DNA from: a virus
Length of the DNA: 63,934 nt
IMG/VR virus record: IMGVR_UViG_3300048588_000315
Location: 1 to 63,934 of that record
Direction: 5' to 3' (one strand)
Under the pieces are notes generated by a model. The model saw nothing but the letters and a program-made list of their open reading frames with translations, did no database searches and was not told the origin of the DNA. The translations under genes were made by a program, and so were the position numbers. Below are positions 6,495 to 14,920 of this stretch, piece after piece; the first letter of the stretch is position 1; each line of letters begins with the position of its first letter.

Positions 6495-8474
6495 CTACCG
6501 AATTGGAGACGCCACGATTTTCCCTTCCACCGTGATCGGCTTTTCGCATCCTGCTTCGGCCCAGTTTCTGTCACTGAATCCCATGTCGATGATGATCGGC
6601 ACGAGGAACGGAGAGGAGACGGATTCCATCGTTTCACGGAAATGCCGATGCAGTCTTGGATCTCGCGCTGCTTCATGAGGAACGTAGGAATCCGTGGAGT
6701 CGTGGACGAGAGCGAAGAGACGCATCCCGAAATCGCGAGAAGTGGAGTTGTATCGCGGGGCGAGAGCGACGACTCGCTCTTTCATCACATCGGCCGCCGA
6801 AGACTGAATGACCGCGTTGAATGCTTTATGAGCCGCCTTGTCTGGAAGAGTCCTCACTCTGCCGAAGTGATTGAACACGTTCCCGCGCATCTTGATCGTG
6901 TCCATCGCCTTCCGAGACGTCGCGCGAATTCCAGGCAGTCGTTCGTGATACGTTGAGTAGACGTCATCGGCTCGCTTCTCAACGAACTCGTTGAACGCCA
7001 GCGCTCGGTTCGCTTCATCCAGTGTTCCGGCCTTGATCAGAGCCGAGACGGTCTCAGTAGCTTCAGCGATGATGTCAGGGTTCGTTACGAGACGCTTCTT
7101 CGTCGTTCGCTTTCCAGCCCCGAACGCCATCGTGAAGTTCAATGTCTTCGCAGGCTTCCGTTTGATCGTGCAGAGTTCGGCGACCCATCGATGAAAGTCC
7201 GTTCTCGGGTTCTGCCGATACGCTTCGATCGCCGTCTCGTCAACGATGTAGTGAACGATCAGGCGAAACTCGATCTGCGAATAGTCGCCACCGAAGATCG
7301 AATACCCATCAGGCGGAATGATGAGCTCCTTCGCCCGGCTGTTCAACTGCTGCGCATTAGGCTTCCGGCACGAGAGACGTCCAGTGCGAACGCATTGGTT
7401 GTATGACGGATGCAGGACTCCGTCGACGTTCAGTTCATCGTAGGTCTGCAGAAACAGTCCGTGGAACTGAGACTCCTTCTTGTACGTCGCCATCAAGTTG
7501 AGGATCTTCTTGACACGTTCATCGAAAAGCACTTTCGGGTGGACAGCGTATGCCGCCATCGCTTCCTTGTCGAAGGATGGATTGCCAGTCTTGTCGTCTC
7601 GCTTGAGGACCGGAAGGCCGAGCTGATTGACCAGAAGATCGTAGGTCTGCGGCGAAGAGTTCGGGTTCATCTCATAGCCGAGCAGCTTCGCCAGCTTCTC
7701 TTCCAGCATGATCATGTGCTGAAGCGTCTTGTAGCGCTCCATCTTCACACGGAGCCGATCCACTCTCATGCCCTCTTCTTCGATATCGAACAGGATCGGC
7801 GTGAAGAGAATCTCGGTCTCCCATACCTTGGCGCATCGTTCTGGCCTACGCCGAAGCATCTCGTGGTAGAGCTCTCTGTTACTGAGAACGTCGCCGCAAG
7901 CGTAGTGTCCGGCCAGATCGATCGGAAGATCACCATAGTCCTTCGACTTCAGTGCCGACAGGAACGCCGACACGCGGTCCTCTTCATGATCTTTCCATCC
8001 GCACCACTCTTGCCGGAGGACCTTCAATCCGTAGGAGAGCCGATCACTCTGGACCAGCTTGGCGAGAGTGTTCGTGTCAACCAATCGACCGCCGAATATC
8101 GCGCCGTCTCTCGCTGCGAAGTGCGCATCGAACAGAACGTTGTGATTGATCCAGTTCTCGCACGTAGCCAGCGTGTCTCTCAACCACGGACGGACGTTCT
8201 CTAACGGGAGATTCTTCGGGTGAGACTTCCACTCTCGCCCGGGATTCGCGTTGTGGCGGACCGGCACGAAGAAGGATCTCGGGTCGTCGTCTCGCGTGAC
8301 GGCGATGCCGCTGATCCTGTGACCGTGGAACGGCTGGAACGCTTCCACTTCGCGATTGAACGAAGTGGTCTCGAAGTCTTGGAAGAGCATCTTCGCGTTC
8401 ATCATGTCCGGTAATTCGGACGCGGACTCGACCACGAATCTGTTCTGGCCTAGTGAGATCATGGCGACGGGCAT
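6495..8474 (-). CDS. DNA polymerase I family (family A) replicative polymerase
   Basis: Phage replicative polymerase of 659 aa. The 3'-5' exonuclease domain shows Exo I DFETT (residue 33 on), Exo II NHNVLFDA and Exo III YACGD. The polymerase domain shows motif A GGDYSQIEFR, motif B RKPAKTLNFTMAFG (keeping the R, K and F positions; the usual Tyr is Phe) and motif C VHDS. Motif C is normally HDE; here the second acid is Ser, as in only some phage members. There is no 5' nuclease domain. The start at 8474 is 2 nt after the upstream stop with AGGA very close; an ATG at 8462 is the alternative. It is downstream of, and probably co-transcribed with, the nucleotide-metabolism genes. Confidence 0.93.
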   Translation of the reverse strand: MPVAMISLGQNRFVVESASELPDMMNAKMLFQDFETTSFNREVEAFQPFHGHRISGIAVTRDDDPRSFFVPVRHNANPGREWKSHPKNLPLENVRPWLRDTLATCENWINHNVLFDAHFAARDGAIFGGRLVDTNTLAKLVQSDRLSYGLKVLRQEWCGWKDHEEDRVSAFLSALKSKDYGDLPIDLAGHYACGDVLSNRELYHEMLRRRPERCAKVWETEILFTPILFDIEEEGMRVDRLRVKMERYKTLQHMIMLEEKLAKLLGYEMNPNSSPQTYDLLVNQLGLPVLKRDDKTGNPSFDKEAMAAYAVHPKVLFDERVKKILNLMATYKKESQFHGLFLQTYDELNVDGVLHPSYNQCVRTGRLSCRKPNAQQLNSRAKELIIPPDGYSIFGGDYSQIEFRLIVHYIVDETAIEAYRQNPRTDFHRWVAELCTIKRKPAKTLNFTMAFGAGKRTTKKRLVTNPDIIAEATETVSALIKAGTLDEANRALAFNEFVEKRADDVYSTYHERLPGIRATSRKAMDTIKMRGNVFNHFGRVRTLPDKAAHKAFNAVIQSSAADVMKERVVALAPRYNSTSRDFGMRLFALVHDSTDSYVPHEAARDPRLHRHFRETMESVSSPFLVPIIIDMGFSDRNWAEAGCEKPITVEGKIVASPIR

Positions 8475-8476
8475 TC

Positions 8477-8938
8477 CTACTTGAGATCATCCACGTGATA
8501 AGAGATTCCGGCCTTGCGAAGACGCTCTTCTCCGCGCTGGTCATGTTGTGTCAGCGTCTTCCATATCACAGCCATCACGATGCGTGTCTCAATGATGAGA
8601 TTCGCGCATCGTGTGCAAGGAGAGTAACTGACCAGCATGATCGGATTCCTCGCTCTCAGCTCGCTGACATCCTGCTTCATCATGGTCAGGATCATGCGCT
8701 CTTCGGCGTGAACGCATCCGCAGTTCCCGACCTCGTTGGAGCATGAAAACTCAAGCCCGGATCCCGCGTACGGAGGCCCATTGACGCTGCGATGCCACAA
8801 GATGATTCCATTTTCACTTGGAAGCCAGAGAGAGCAGCCGACTCCCTTCCGTTGACACCGAGTGAACTGCTTCGCCTCTTCTTCATCGAGCTGAATGTGC
8901 CTCAGCGCCCAGTCTTTCAATCCTGTCGGTAGCGTCAT
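8477..8938 (-). CDS. dCMP deaminase family protein
   Basis: 153 aa, zinc-dependent cytidine/deoxycytidylate deaminase fold. The zinc and proton-shuttle motif HAEE is at residues 77-80 and the second zinc motif PCxxC at 107-111. The known family reaction is dCMP to dUMP. The neighbours are a dNMP kinase-like protein (ATGA overlap at 8935-8938), a thymidylate-synthase-family enzyme and a MazG-type pyrophosphatase, so it feeds the phage nucleotide pool, probably for modified-base DNA. Good ribosome site (GAAAGGG). It might instead act on a modified dCMP; the sequence cannot tell. Confidence 0.88.
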   Translation of the reverse strand: MTLPTGLKDWALRHIQLDEEEAKQFTRCQRKGVGCSLWLPSENGIILWHRSVNGPPYAGSGLEFSCSNEVGNCGCVHAEERMILTMMKQDVSELRARNPIMLVSYSPCTRCANLIIETRIVMAVIWKTLTQHDQRGEERLRKAGISYHVDDLK

Positions 8939-9483
8939 GCCATTTCCCTTTCACCATTGGCGAGCCGTGCGAAGTTGACGCGATCGGCCCAGATGCCGAG
9001 CCATTCGCGCAGTTCGTTGTCATCAGTGAAGCCTCCGACGTCCACGTAGCTGATCGCGTCGTAGTGAGCGACTCGATCATCGGCTATTTCTTCGAAGCGT
9101 CGCGCAGCTTCTAGTATCCCTTCAGGCCTGAACATCTCGTGCCGTCCAGACTCGATTATGCGTTTGCGATACCAATCCATATCGCCCGGCAGGACGAGCA
9201 ATACGAACGAGCCTCGGCGCAGCAGTTCGCCTTCGATCCACCGAAGCGCTGGCTCCTTCAACGTACCTTCGGGATGGTACGCCAGCGCACCGAGATGAAA
9301 GCGATCTTGCACAGCGTAGTACGACATCATGTCGCGGTAGTGAGTGCTGAAGTTGAAGAGCGCACTCGGTTTCGACATGTGAGAGTATCGCGCCGGAAGA
9401 TTGAACTCGGTGACAGCGAGCTCTACCGCACGTTTCGCCAGTGTCGTCTTCCCCACGTTATCTGGTCCTTCGATGATGAACAT
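8935..9483 (-). CDS. Deoxynucleoside monophosphate kinase-like P-loop protein
   Basis: 182 aa with an N-terminal Walker A, GPDNVGKTT (6-14), right at the start as in thymidylate kinase and phage dNMP kinases. It has a central DRFHLG motif (the DR of thymidylate kinases) and a DMDWYRKRI lid-like region. The likely role is phosphorylation of (modified) dNMP to dNDP in the cytoplasm. It overlaps the deaminase by ATGA and follows the thymidylate-synthase-family gene by 3 nt. In T4 the same step for hydroxymethyl-dCMP is done by gp1; whether this protein accepts a modified nucleotide is inference. Confidence 0.78.
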   Translation of the reverse strand: MFIIEGPDNVGKTTLAKRAVELAVTEFNLPARYSHMSKPSALFNFSTHYRDMMSYYAVQDRFHLGALAYHPEGTLKEPALRWIEGELLRRGSFVLLVLPGDMDWYRKRIIESGRHEMFRPEGILEAARRFEEIADDRVAHYDAISYVDVGGFTDDNELREWLGIWADRVNFARLANGEREMA

Positions 9484-9486
9484 GAT

Positions 9487-10530
9487 TCAGCGTTCCCTTC
9501 TTCGTTTGAGCATGTCAACGACCGCCGCGTTCCAGACGCGGTTCTTCAAGTACTTCTCGAAGTCGTTCTCGTCAGTGATCCACTTCAGTGCTGCCATGAC
9601 CATCAGTTGCCCACAGAGAGAGTTCTGGCCAACGAGATCCATTGACGGAGCGCTGATGCATTTGTGCTTTCGATTGTGCGGCTCCGACTCGACAGAGACC
9701 TTCACGGCGTGAGAGATCTTCGTTTGATGATGATCGTACTTCACGGTGCGAATGGAGTATCCGTCAACGATCGACTCTTCAGCAGCTGCTCGGTTCCTGT
9801 CGTAGAGATGCATCGAACCGACCTGATGCTGATACCATCCAACTTCGGCACGGAGAGCCTCGGCAACGAGGATCTGGATGCCGCAGAAGCAGAAGACGTC
9901 GTACGGCAGGCCGAGCCATGCGTCATTCGATCTCATCGTGCAGATGAGATTCAGCTTCCCCGCTCGCAAGATGAACTGAAGCGACAGCGTGCAAGGAATG
10001 TCGTTCTTGATTCCAGAGAGACCGTAGAGCAGATCCGACGGGTTGAATAGCGCGATCACTGCCTGCCGAGAGTCTGGCTTCTCAGTGAGCATTGAGATCA
10101 CGGCGCTGATAGCGCTGTTCGCCGGTTTGTTCTTCAGCGCTCGATGGAGCTCCTCGTCGTAGAACGGTCGCGGAGAGCCGGGATCTATTACGGCGGAGAA
10201 CCCATGATGGTCCGCCATACGATGACCGTATGCTCCATGAGCGACGCCATTGTTCACGAATCTCGTGTACTGTGGCGCATATGGAACGATGCGGTCAATC
10301 TTGTTCTCGCCACTGAGATACCACAGCAGTTCCGCAGCGGCATAGCTCGGGCACATCGCTCTCACAGGATTCTGCAGCAGGGACTCCGCTGGATACAGCA
10401 GTCGCGCCGCGAACCCCATGCGTTCTCGCGACGCTCCATCACGAGAACCAGTATCTTCGCCGCAATCGAGAATGTCTTTGATCGTGGCGAGCCACATCTC
10501 ATCAATGCACTCAAAGTTCTGTGGATACAT
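9487..10530 (-). CDS. Thymidylate synthase family; Asp signature of dCMP hydroxymethylase
   Basis: 347 aa, ThyA fold. The catalytic Cys is C180 in IPCTL. The nucleotide-binding segments SRQAVIALFNPSD and RSNDAWLGLPYDVF are clear, as is HLY at 241-243. In thymidylate synthase the last block reads GLPFN, and that Asn selects dUMP. Here the residue is Asp (D211), the substitution known from T4 dCMP hydroxymethylase, so the predicted reaction is dCMP plus methylene-tetrahydrofolate to 5-hydroxymethyl-dCMP. A methylating enzyme or dUMP use cannot be excluded. The start at 10530 has AAAGGAG; the longer frame is not needed. It sits between a MazG-type pyrophosphatase and a dNMP kinase, matching a modified-pyrimidine pathway. 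Confidence 0.85.
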   Translation of the reverse strand: MYPQNFECIDEMWLATIKDILDCGEDTGSRDGASRERMGFAARLLYPAESLLQNPVRAMCPSYAAAELLWYLSGENKIDRIVPYAPQYTRFVNNGVAHGAYGHRMADHHGFSAVIDPGSPRPFYDEELHRALKNKPANSAISAVISMLTEKPDSRQAVIALFNPSDLLYGLSGIKNDIPCTLSLQFILRAGKLNLICTMRSNDAWLGLPYDVFCFCGIQILVAEALRAEVGWYQHQVGSMHLYDRNRAAAEESIVDGYSIRTVKYDHHQTKISHAVKVSVESEPHNRKHKCISAPSMDLVGQNSLCGQLMVMAALKWITDENDFEKYLKNRVWNAAVVDMLKRRRER

Positions 10531-10532
10531 GC

Positions 10533-11036
10533 TCAATCTCCTTTCAGCTTCTGTTCCCATCGCCGGCGATCGAGTCCGCGCTGGATAGCTTCCGCGATGC
10601 GCGGAGGCTGATAACTCGGTCCTTTGTCTCTCATCCGCTCGTTGCCGGGAACGCGAAGCTTCTTCGTCATGTTAGAACGATGCACTTCGGCGAAGACCTC
10701 GGCAATTGGAAGACCATACGTGATCGCCGTCCCGACCACGACGTACATCAGATCGGCGAGGCCATCAGCGAACTTCTCCGGATCCTTGTTCGCCATCGCT
10801 TCGAGTGTCTCTCCAAGCTCTTCCATCATGAGGTACGCGCGATACAGGCTTTCATCTCCTGACTTCTGAGCTTCCATCGCCGTGTCCTTCATGGACTCCG
10901 CGATCTCAAGGAGACACTTCGACTCCTGCTCCAGATCCTGAGCGCACTGAGGTTGGATGGCCTCAAAGAAGATGTCCACTGGGAATCCGTACTTCCCATG
11001 GAACTCTCTCAACGCATTGTCAGCTTCGTACAGCAT
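10533..11036 (-). CDS. MazG-type nucleotide pyrophosphohydrolase
   Basis: 167 aa, all-alpha NTP pyrophosphatase. The metal-binding signature is visible as MMEELGETLEA followed by DGLADLMYVVVG, then the C-terminal EVHRSNMTK found in phage dCTP/dUTP-type MazG proteins. The likely role is to hydrolyse a dNTP to dNMP, removing an unwanted canonical nucleotide and supplying substrate for the next gene. The TAATG overlap with the primase stop shows translational coupling. Substrate choice (dCTP or dUTP) is not readable from sequence. Confidence 0.8.
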   Translation of the reverse strand: MLYEADNALREFHGKYGFPVDIFFEAIQPQCAQDLEQESKCLLEIAESMKDTAMEAQKSGDESLYRAYLMMEELGETLEAMANKDPEKFADGLADLMYVVVGTAITYGLPIAEVFAEVHRSNMTKKLRVPGNERMRDKGPSYQPPRIAEAIQRGLDRRRWEQKLKGD

Positions 11037-13915
11037 TAGAACGATTCCTTTCCTGTCGACTTGCCAGTCTCAGGCAGACCTTCTGCCTTCATCTGCTTCA
11101 GTAGAACGATGAACTCATCCGTCTTGTAGTAGCATCTCTGCTTTCGGTACAGCGCATGCTTCCGAACCAACAGACTGACGAGAGTCTTCACGATATCCGA
11201 ATCTGCCTCGCACCAATCTGCTATGTCACTCGCCGTGATCTCATCGGCGAACAGCAGAGAATCCACGAAGTCTTTCGGATGCTTCGTGCCGATGATATGC
11301 TTCTTGACGATGTCAGGATCCCTGACCTGAGAGGCAAACGTCTGTGCTTGGCTGAAGTCCCGATACCCGAACGTCTGCGAGTCGTAGACTGACTGAAGAA
11401 ACTTCGCCACGAACTCCACGTGACACGGCCGAACCACGAGATCACTCCCAGTCGTCGTGCTGAACGTTCTAGCAGCCATTGCAGCTGCGAGTCTCGCCAG
11501 CTTGTGCCGCATGGTCCCTTTGTCAACGAGAGGCAGAGCCTCCGAGTACAGCCCGCACAGCTTGATTGCCTGATCCACGATCACGTCGTTCGTCTTGCTG
11601 TCAATGACCACTTCATCGACATCTCGCGTCCAACTCCACAGAACGAGACGACGGCAGAGATTCGGAGCGAACGTACAGTCGTTTTTGCTCACTTTTCTGC
11701 TCATCTCATTTATGACGCTTGAGGAGACTTGTTTCTCAGCAGCTACAAGAGCGAAATCGAACCGCCGAATGTCCTCCAATCCGCCCATCAGTTCTCGTAT
11801 CGCTTCGATGCCGAAGTTGTAGGCGGACATCGGCCTGCCGGACCGCGGATTGGAGATGAAGATCAGCCGAGTTCTGGCGTAGGCCCGTCGCTTCTCGATC
11901 TTCGGTAGCTCTGCGATGCCCGACGAACGCATGTCGGTTAGCTTCGCTAGAACCTCCGGGTCAGCGCCTTTCACTTCTTCCATGACGACAAGCCGACGGT
12001 CGTGCGTTGGAATGACTCCCCACGACACGAACCATCGGGATGTGCCGAACTGCTGCAATCCACCGAGGAGACCGGCAACGGACGCGTTCTTGCAGTCCAC
12101 GCGCTCGCCGAGGCCGTAGTGCTCCATGAGGCGGATCGCCGTTTCGGATTTCCCTTGAGAAGAGTCGCCGATGATGAGCGAGTTGATCCATCCCTTGACG
12201 GCTCGCCCATCGAACGGCAAGCTGAGGACGGAGTGGAAGGTGAGATCTATGCCAAGGTGAAGCTCTGGCCTCTTGAAGATTCTGGTTACGTTCGATGAGA
12301 AGTCTTCGTGGATCGCGTTCCACTTGTCGTTCACAGCTTCCGCCGTCCACGAAGAAGGCTGGAAGATCTTCAACTCGCTAAGCTGCTCCTCGGTCGGCTC
12401 GAACATATTCAAGCTGTCATCACCGGCCTCAGCCTCATCTAGGAGCAAGACTGCCTGCTGGCTCTTCGGCGCTGGATGCACTCGGCCGCGGAACTTGTAT
12501 GGAGAGTTCATCTCGAAGTTCTGCCCGATACAGAACGCGGGCTGCATCACGTTCTCACTGGCGCGATTGCCGATGTGAAGCTGAGGCGTGATCCTGATCT
12601 CAGTCACATTGAAGTAGCTCTCGACAGTGAGAGTGACCGCCTTGCACGGCGGGATGCGGAGAGCGTTCATGATCGCCTCTCGCTGGCCTGACTTCGGAGC
12701 ATTCACCATTTCCAGAACACCAATGGAAGTTCCCTTCACCGTGAGATGAACGAGACCGCTGTCCTTGTCAGGTGATTCGGGGAAGATCGGGCATCGTTCA
12801 CAATTGTTCTGGTCCTTCGTGCACGATGCGTTGATGTTCTTCGGTATGAGGAAAGGAGTCTGGTCCATTGCCGAGATGACGCCAGCTACTTCGATCCGCC
12901 GACCGACGTACTTCGCCAGCGTAGCTTCACTGAGAATCGGCTTCTCCGGCTCCTCTTTCTTCTCATCTTCGAACTGATCAATGTCGTCCCTGTTAGCGGG
13001 CTCCCATTTTCTGGCGTTGACCATCAAGCTCAGCAGATCCTGATCCGTCGCGCCTTCGCTCCCTACGTAGTCGTTGATGTCTCCCTTCGGGTAGACGCTG
13101 CGCTCTAGCGGCAGATCGATGATGTGAAGCGAGGATGTGAACCGCCGGAGAAATGGGGCCAGCTTGTTGATGGCGATAGTTCCACCATCGTCAATGTCCA
13201 TACATAGGTAGACGCGCTTGTCCTTGAACAGCGGCCCTGTGGACGGGTCGTAGTTACCTTCGCCTGCCGTATAGGTCGTCGCGCCGATGTTGTGCTGATT
13301 CAGCAGGGAGGCTGCAACGATCGCCTTCATTTCACCGCCGCAAAGCCAGATCGTCGGATATTCGATCTGCTTCGGCATGTAGAGCCGAACTCCGCCGTAT
13401 CCCTTCACGTTCTTCATCTTCTCAGCGCCTGGAGCGCCTGGAAGATATCGGCGAAGATTGACTATGTCTCCAGCAGCATCGTAGACCGGGATGATGATCC
13501 GGCCCTCGTGGTACCCGAGGCGAGCTCGGCGGATCATCTCATCTGTGAGGCCGCGATCGTAGAGAGCCTTGAGAAGAGGGCCAGCGGACCAGATCTGTTC
13601 GTGGTGTTTCTCAACGACGCGAGGATCGATCTTCTTCTTCGCCCTGATGCCGTACCGCGTACTGAGCTCTTCTACTACGGTGAACCGCGATACGTTAGCT
13701 ATCAGGGCGATGAGAGTGACGACATCGCCGTCCTTGCCGCATGAAGCAGCATGGCACTTCCACAGATTCTTCTTCACGTTCATCGTCGCGCTTGGCGATT
13801 CGTCCTTATGGGCCGGACAACAGAACCTGATCTCTTCCTCGCCGATCGGTTCGTACCGATAGCCGAGACGATCCAGCTCTGCAAGCGCGTTGATGAGTTC
13901 AATCTTCAATGACAT
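11036..13915 (-). CDS. DnaG-like primase fused to MCM-like AAA+ helicase
   Basis: 959 aa. The N-terminus holds a CHC2-type zinc finger (C32/C33, H36, C54, C59), then an alpha/beta region and a Toprim domain with a GGEMKAI segment and LCMDIDDGG. A central domain has a four-Cys cluster (CTKDQNNCERCPIFP). The C-terminal third (from about residue 600) is an AAA+ module: Walker A GDSSQGKSE, Walker B VVMEE and sensor-like ISNPRSG, most like the MCM/archaeal helicase branch rather than DnaB. It should prime and unwind at the phage fork. The start at 13915 is chosen because a terminator hairpin (13933-13964) lies just upstream; an ATG at 13978 would read through it. Ribosome site weak. Confidence 0.85.
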   Translation of the reverse strand: MSLKIELINALAELDRLGYRYEPIGEEEIRFCCPAHKDESPSATMNVKKNLWKCHAASCGKDGDVVTLIALIANVSRFTVVEELSTRYGIRAKKKIDPRVVEKHHEQIWSAGPLLKALYDRGLTDEMIRRARLGYHEGRIIIPVYDAAGDIVNLRRYLPGAPGAEKMKNVKGYGGVRLYMPKQIEYPTIWLCGGEMKAIVAASLLNQHNIGATTYTAGEGNYDPSTGPLFKDKRVYLCMDIDDGGTIAINKLAPFLRRFTSSLHIIDLPLERSVYPKGDINDYVGSEGATDQDLLSLMVNARKWEPANRDDIDQFEDEKKEEPEKPILSEATLAKYVGRRIEVAGVISAMDQTPFLIPKNINASCTKDQNNCERCPIFPESPDKDSGLVHLTVKGTSIGVLEMVNAPKSGQREAIMNALRIPPCKAVTLTVESYFNVTEIRITPQLHIGNRASENVMQPAFCIGQNFEMNSPYKFRGRVHPAPKSQQAVLLLDEAEAGDDSLNMFEPTEEQLSELKIFQPSSWTAEAVNDKWNAIHEDFSSNVTRIFKRPELHLGIDLTFHSVLSLPFDGRAVKGWINSLIIGDSSQGKSETAIRLMEHYGLGERVDCKNASVAGLLGGLQQFGTSRWFVSWGVIPTHDRRLVVMEEVKGADPEVLAKLTDMRSSGIAELPKIEKRRAYARTRLIFISNPRSGRPMSAYNFGIEAIRELMGGLEDIRRFDFALVAAEKQVSSSVINEMSRKVSKNDCTFAPNLCRRLVLWSWTRDVDEVVIDSKTNDVIVDQAIKLCGLYSEALPLVDKGTMRHKLARLAAAMAARTFSTTTGSDLVVRPCHVEFVAKFLQSVYDSQTFGYRDFSQAQTFASQVRDPDIVKKHIIGTKHPKDFVDSLLFADEITASDIADWCEADSDIVKTLVSLLVRKHALYRKQRCYYKTDEFIVLLKQMKAEGLPETGKSTGKESF

Positions 13916-13932
13916 ACGCTGATCTACACTGT

Positions 13933-13964
13933 AAAACGTGCCTCGCCCGGTGGAGCGAGACACG
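13933..13964 (-). terminator. Rho-independent-type terminator before the primase gene
   Basis: CGTGTCTCGC and GCGAGGCACG pair (one G-T/mismatch) around an 8-nt loop and are followed on the minus strand by TTTTAC. It lies after the 14075-14914 gene. Confidence 0.55.
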
Positions 13965-13978
13965 TGTTCCGGCGGCAT

Positions 13979-14074
13979 TGTCCTAGGGCAGTCCGCGAAT
14001 CGCGGAGCTTAGTCTTACCTATAGCTGAGCGCCGAAGGCGATCGCCACCGAGAATTAGAAGAGAACCGATCGAA
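13979..14074 (-). promoter_or_regulatory. Intergenic spacer with AGCTATA motif
   Basis: 96 bp with a CCGCG/CGCGG hairpin and AGCTATAGG on the minus strand (14018-14026), matching motifs in the two large regulatory elements (16004-16246, 47880-48111). Possible internal promoter for primase. Confidence 0.35.
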
Positions 14075-14914
14075 TCAGAAGCTGCGCTTGTCCTCGGGGC
14101 CAAGGTCGGTCTCGCCGTCGCCCTCGCGATCGGAGTGATCGACGATGAGCTTCTGCTTCGCGATCATGGCCAGAAGTTCTTCGTGGGCGGCGAGGGACTT
14201 CTCAACTTCTTCTTCCGGAATGATGCGCTCATCCTCTTCCGGCACTTCGGCGACGTCGATACCGAACCACTTCTTGTCGCCGCCGCGATCACGCCAGCCG
14301 ACCGTGATCTCCCAAAGCTGTGCCCAGAGGGGAGCCTTGATCATTGCGATGCGAGTGGCGAAGTTCCGGCCGACAGTGAATTCGCCACGAGCGAAGACCA
14401 TCGCGACCATCTCGCCGGCGAGATCGTGCTCTCCGCGGATCATGCAGATGAAGTTGAGGTGTTCGCAGAAGCGATACGTGTACTGATCCTCCTTGCCGTA
14501 CTTCTCCTTCCGGCCTTCGATGCTGCGCGCCTTCTGGGCTACTTCGCTTCCCGGATCGAAGGACCGAGTGATGATGGTCGGGCTCTGCTTGTCCTTGATG
14601 TCGGCGAACTGACAGAAGTCAGTGTAGAACACGAGAGGCTGGAGCCGAACCATGCGGTCCGACTTTCGGGTCTTCCGGTCCAGATCGGCGACGATCGCCT
14701 GATTCGGCCAGAGGATGATCGCGCCCGGCTGGAACTTCTGCTGGATCTCGGTTCCGGCCGTGCCCTGAACGATCTTGAGACGAGGAACGACGCGATACTG
14801 GTTCAAGGCGTCCTTCGACTTGTCGTTCTCGACATATTGTGCGAGGTACGACGGCACTCCGGCCGGAGGCTTGACCAGTGTCTTGTCCTGATTGGGTTCA
14901 TTCCGCTTTGCCAT
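14075..14914 (-). CDS. Hypothetical replication-module protein, 279 aa
   Basis: No family identified with certainty. The central region (VVPRLKIVQG, FQPGAIILWPNQ, PLVFYTDFCQFADIKD) is beta-rich, with a Phe/Tyr/Trp content suggestive of an OB-like or single-strand DNA-binding protein, and the tail is strongly acidic (EVPEEDERIIPEEEVEK, then EGDGETDLGPED), as single-strand DNA-binding proteins often have. The place just before primase supports a DNA-replication accessory role; this is inference. The ATG at 14914 has GAAGGA. The gene starts 6 nt after the upstream stop at 14921, so they share one transcript. Confidence 0.7.
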   Translation of the reverse strand: MAKRNEPNQDKTLVKPPAGVPSYLAQYVENDKSKDALNQYRVVPRLKIVQGTAGTEIQQKFQPGAIILWPNQAIVADLDRKTRKSDRMVRLQPLVFYTDFCQFADIKDKQSPTIITRSFDPGSEVAQKARSIEGRKEKYGKEDQYTYRFCEHLNFICMIRGEHDLAGEMVAMVFARGEFTVGRNFATRIAMIKAPLWAQLWEITVGWRDRGGDKKWFGIDVAEVPEEDERIIPEEEVEKSLAAHEELLAMIAKQKLIVDHSDREGDGETDLGPEDKRSF

Positions 14915-14920
14915 TGTTGT

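Noticed and set aside
6316-6549. 77-aa minus-strand frame overlapping the end of DNA polymerase
   Set aside because: It runs through the GC array and overlaps the polymerase end; no ribosome site for its ATG.
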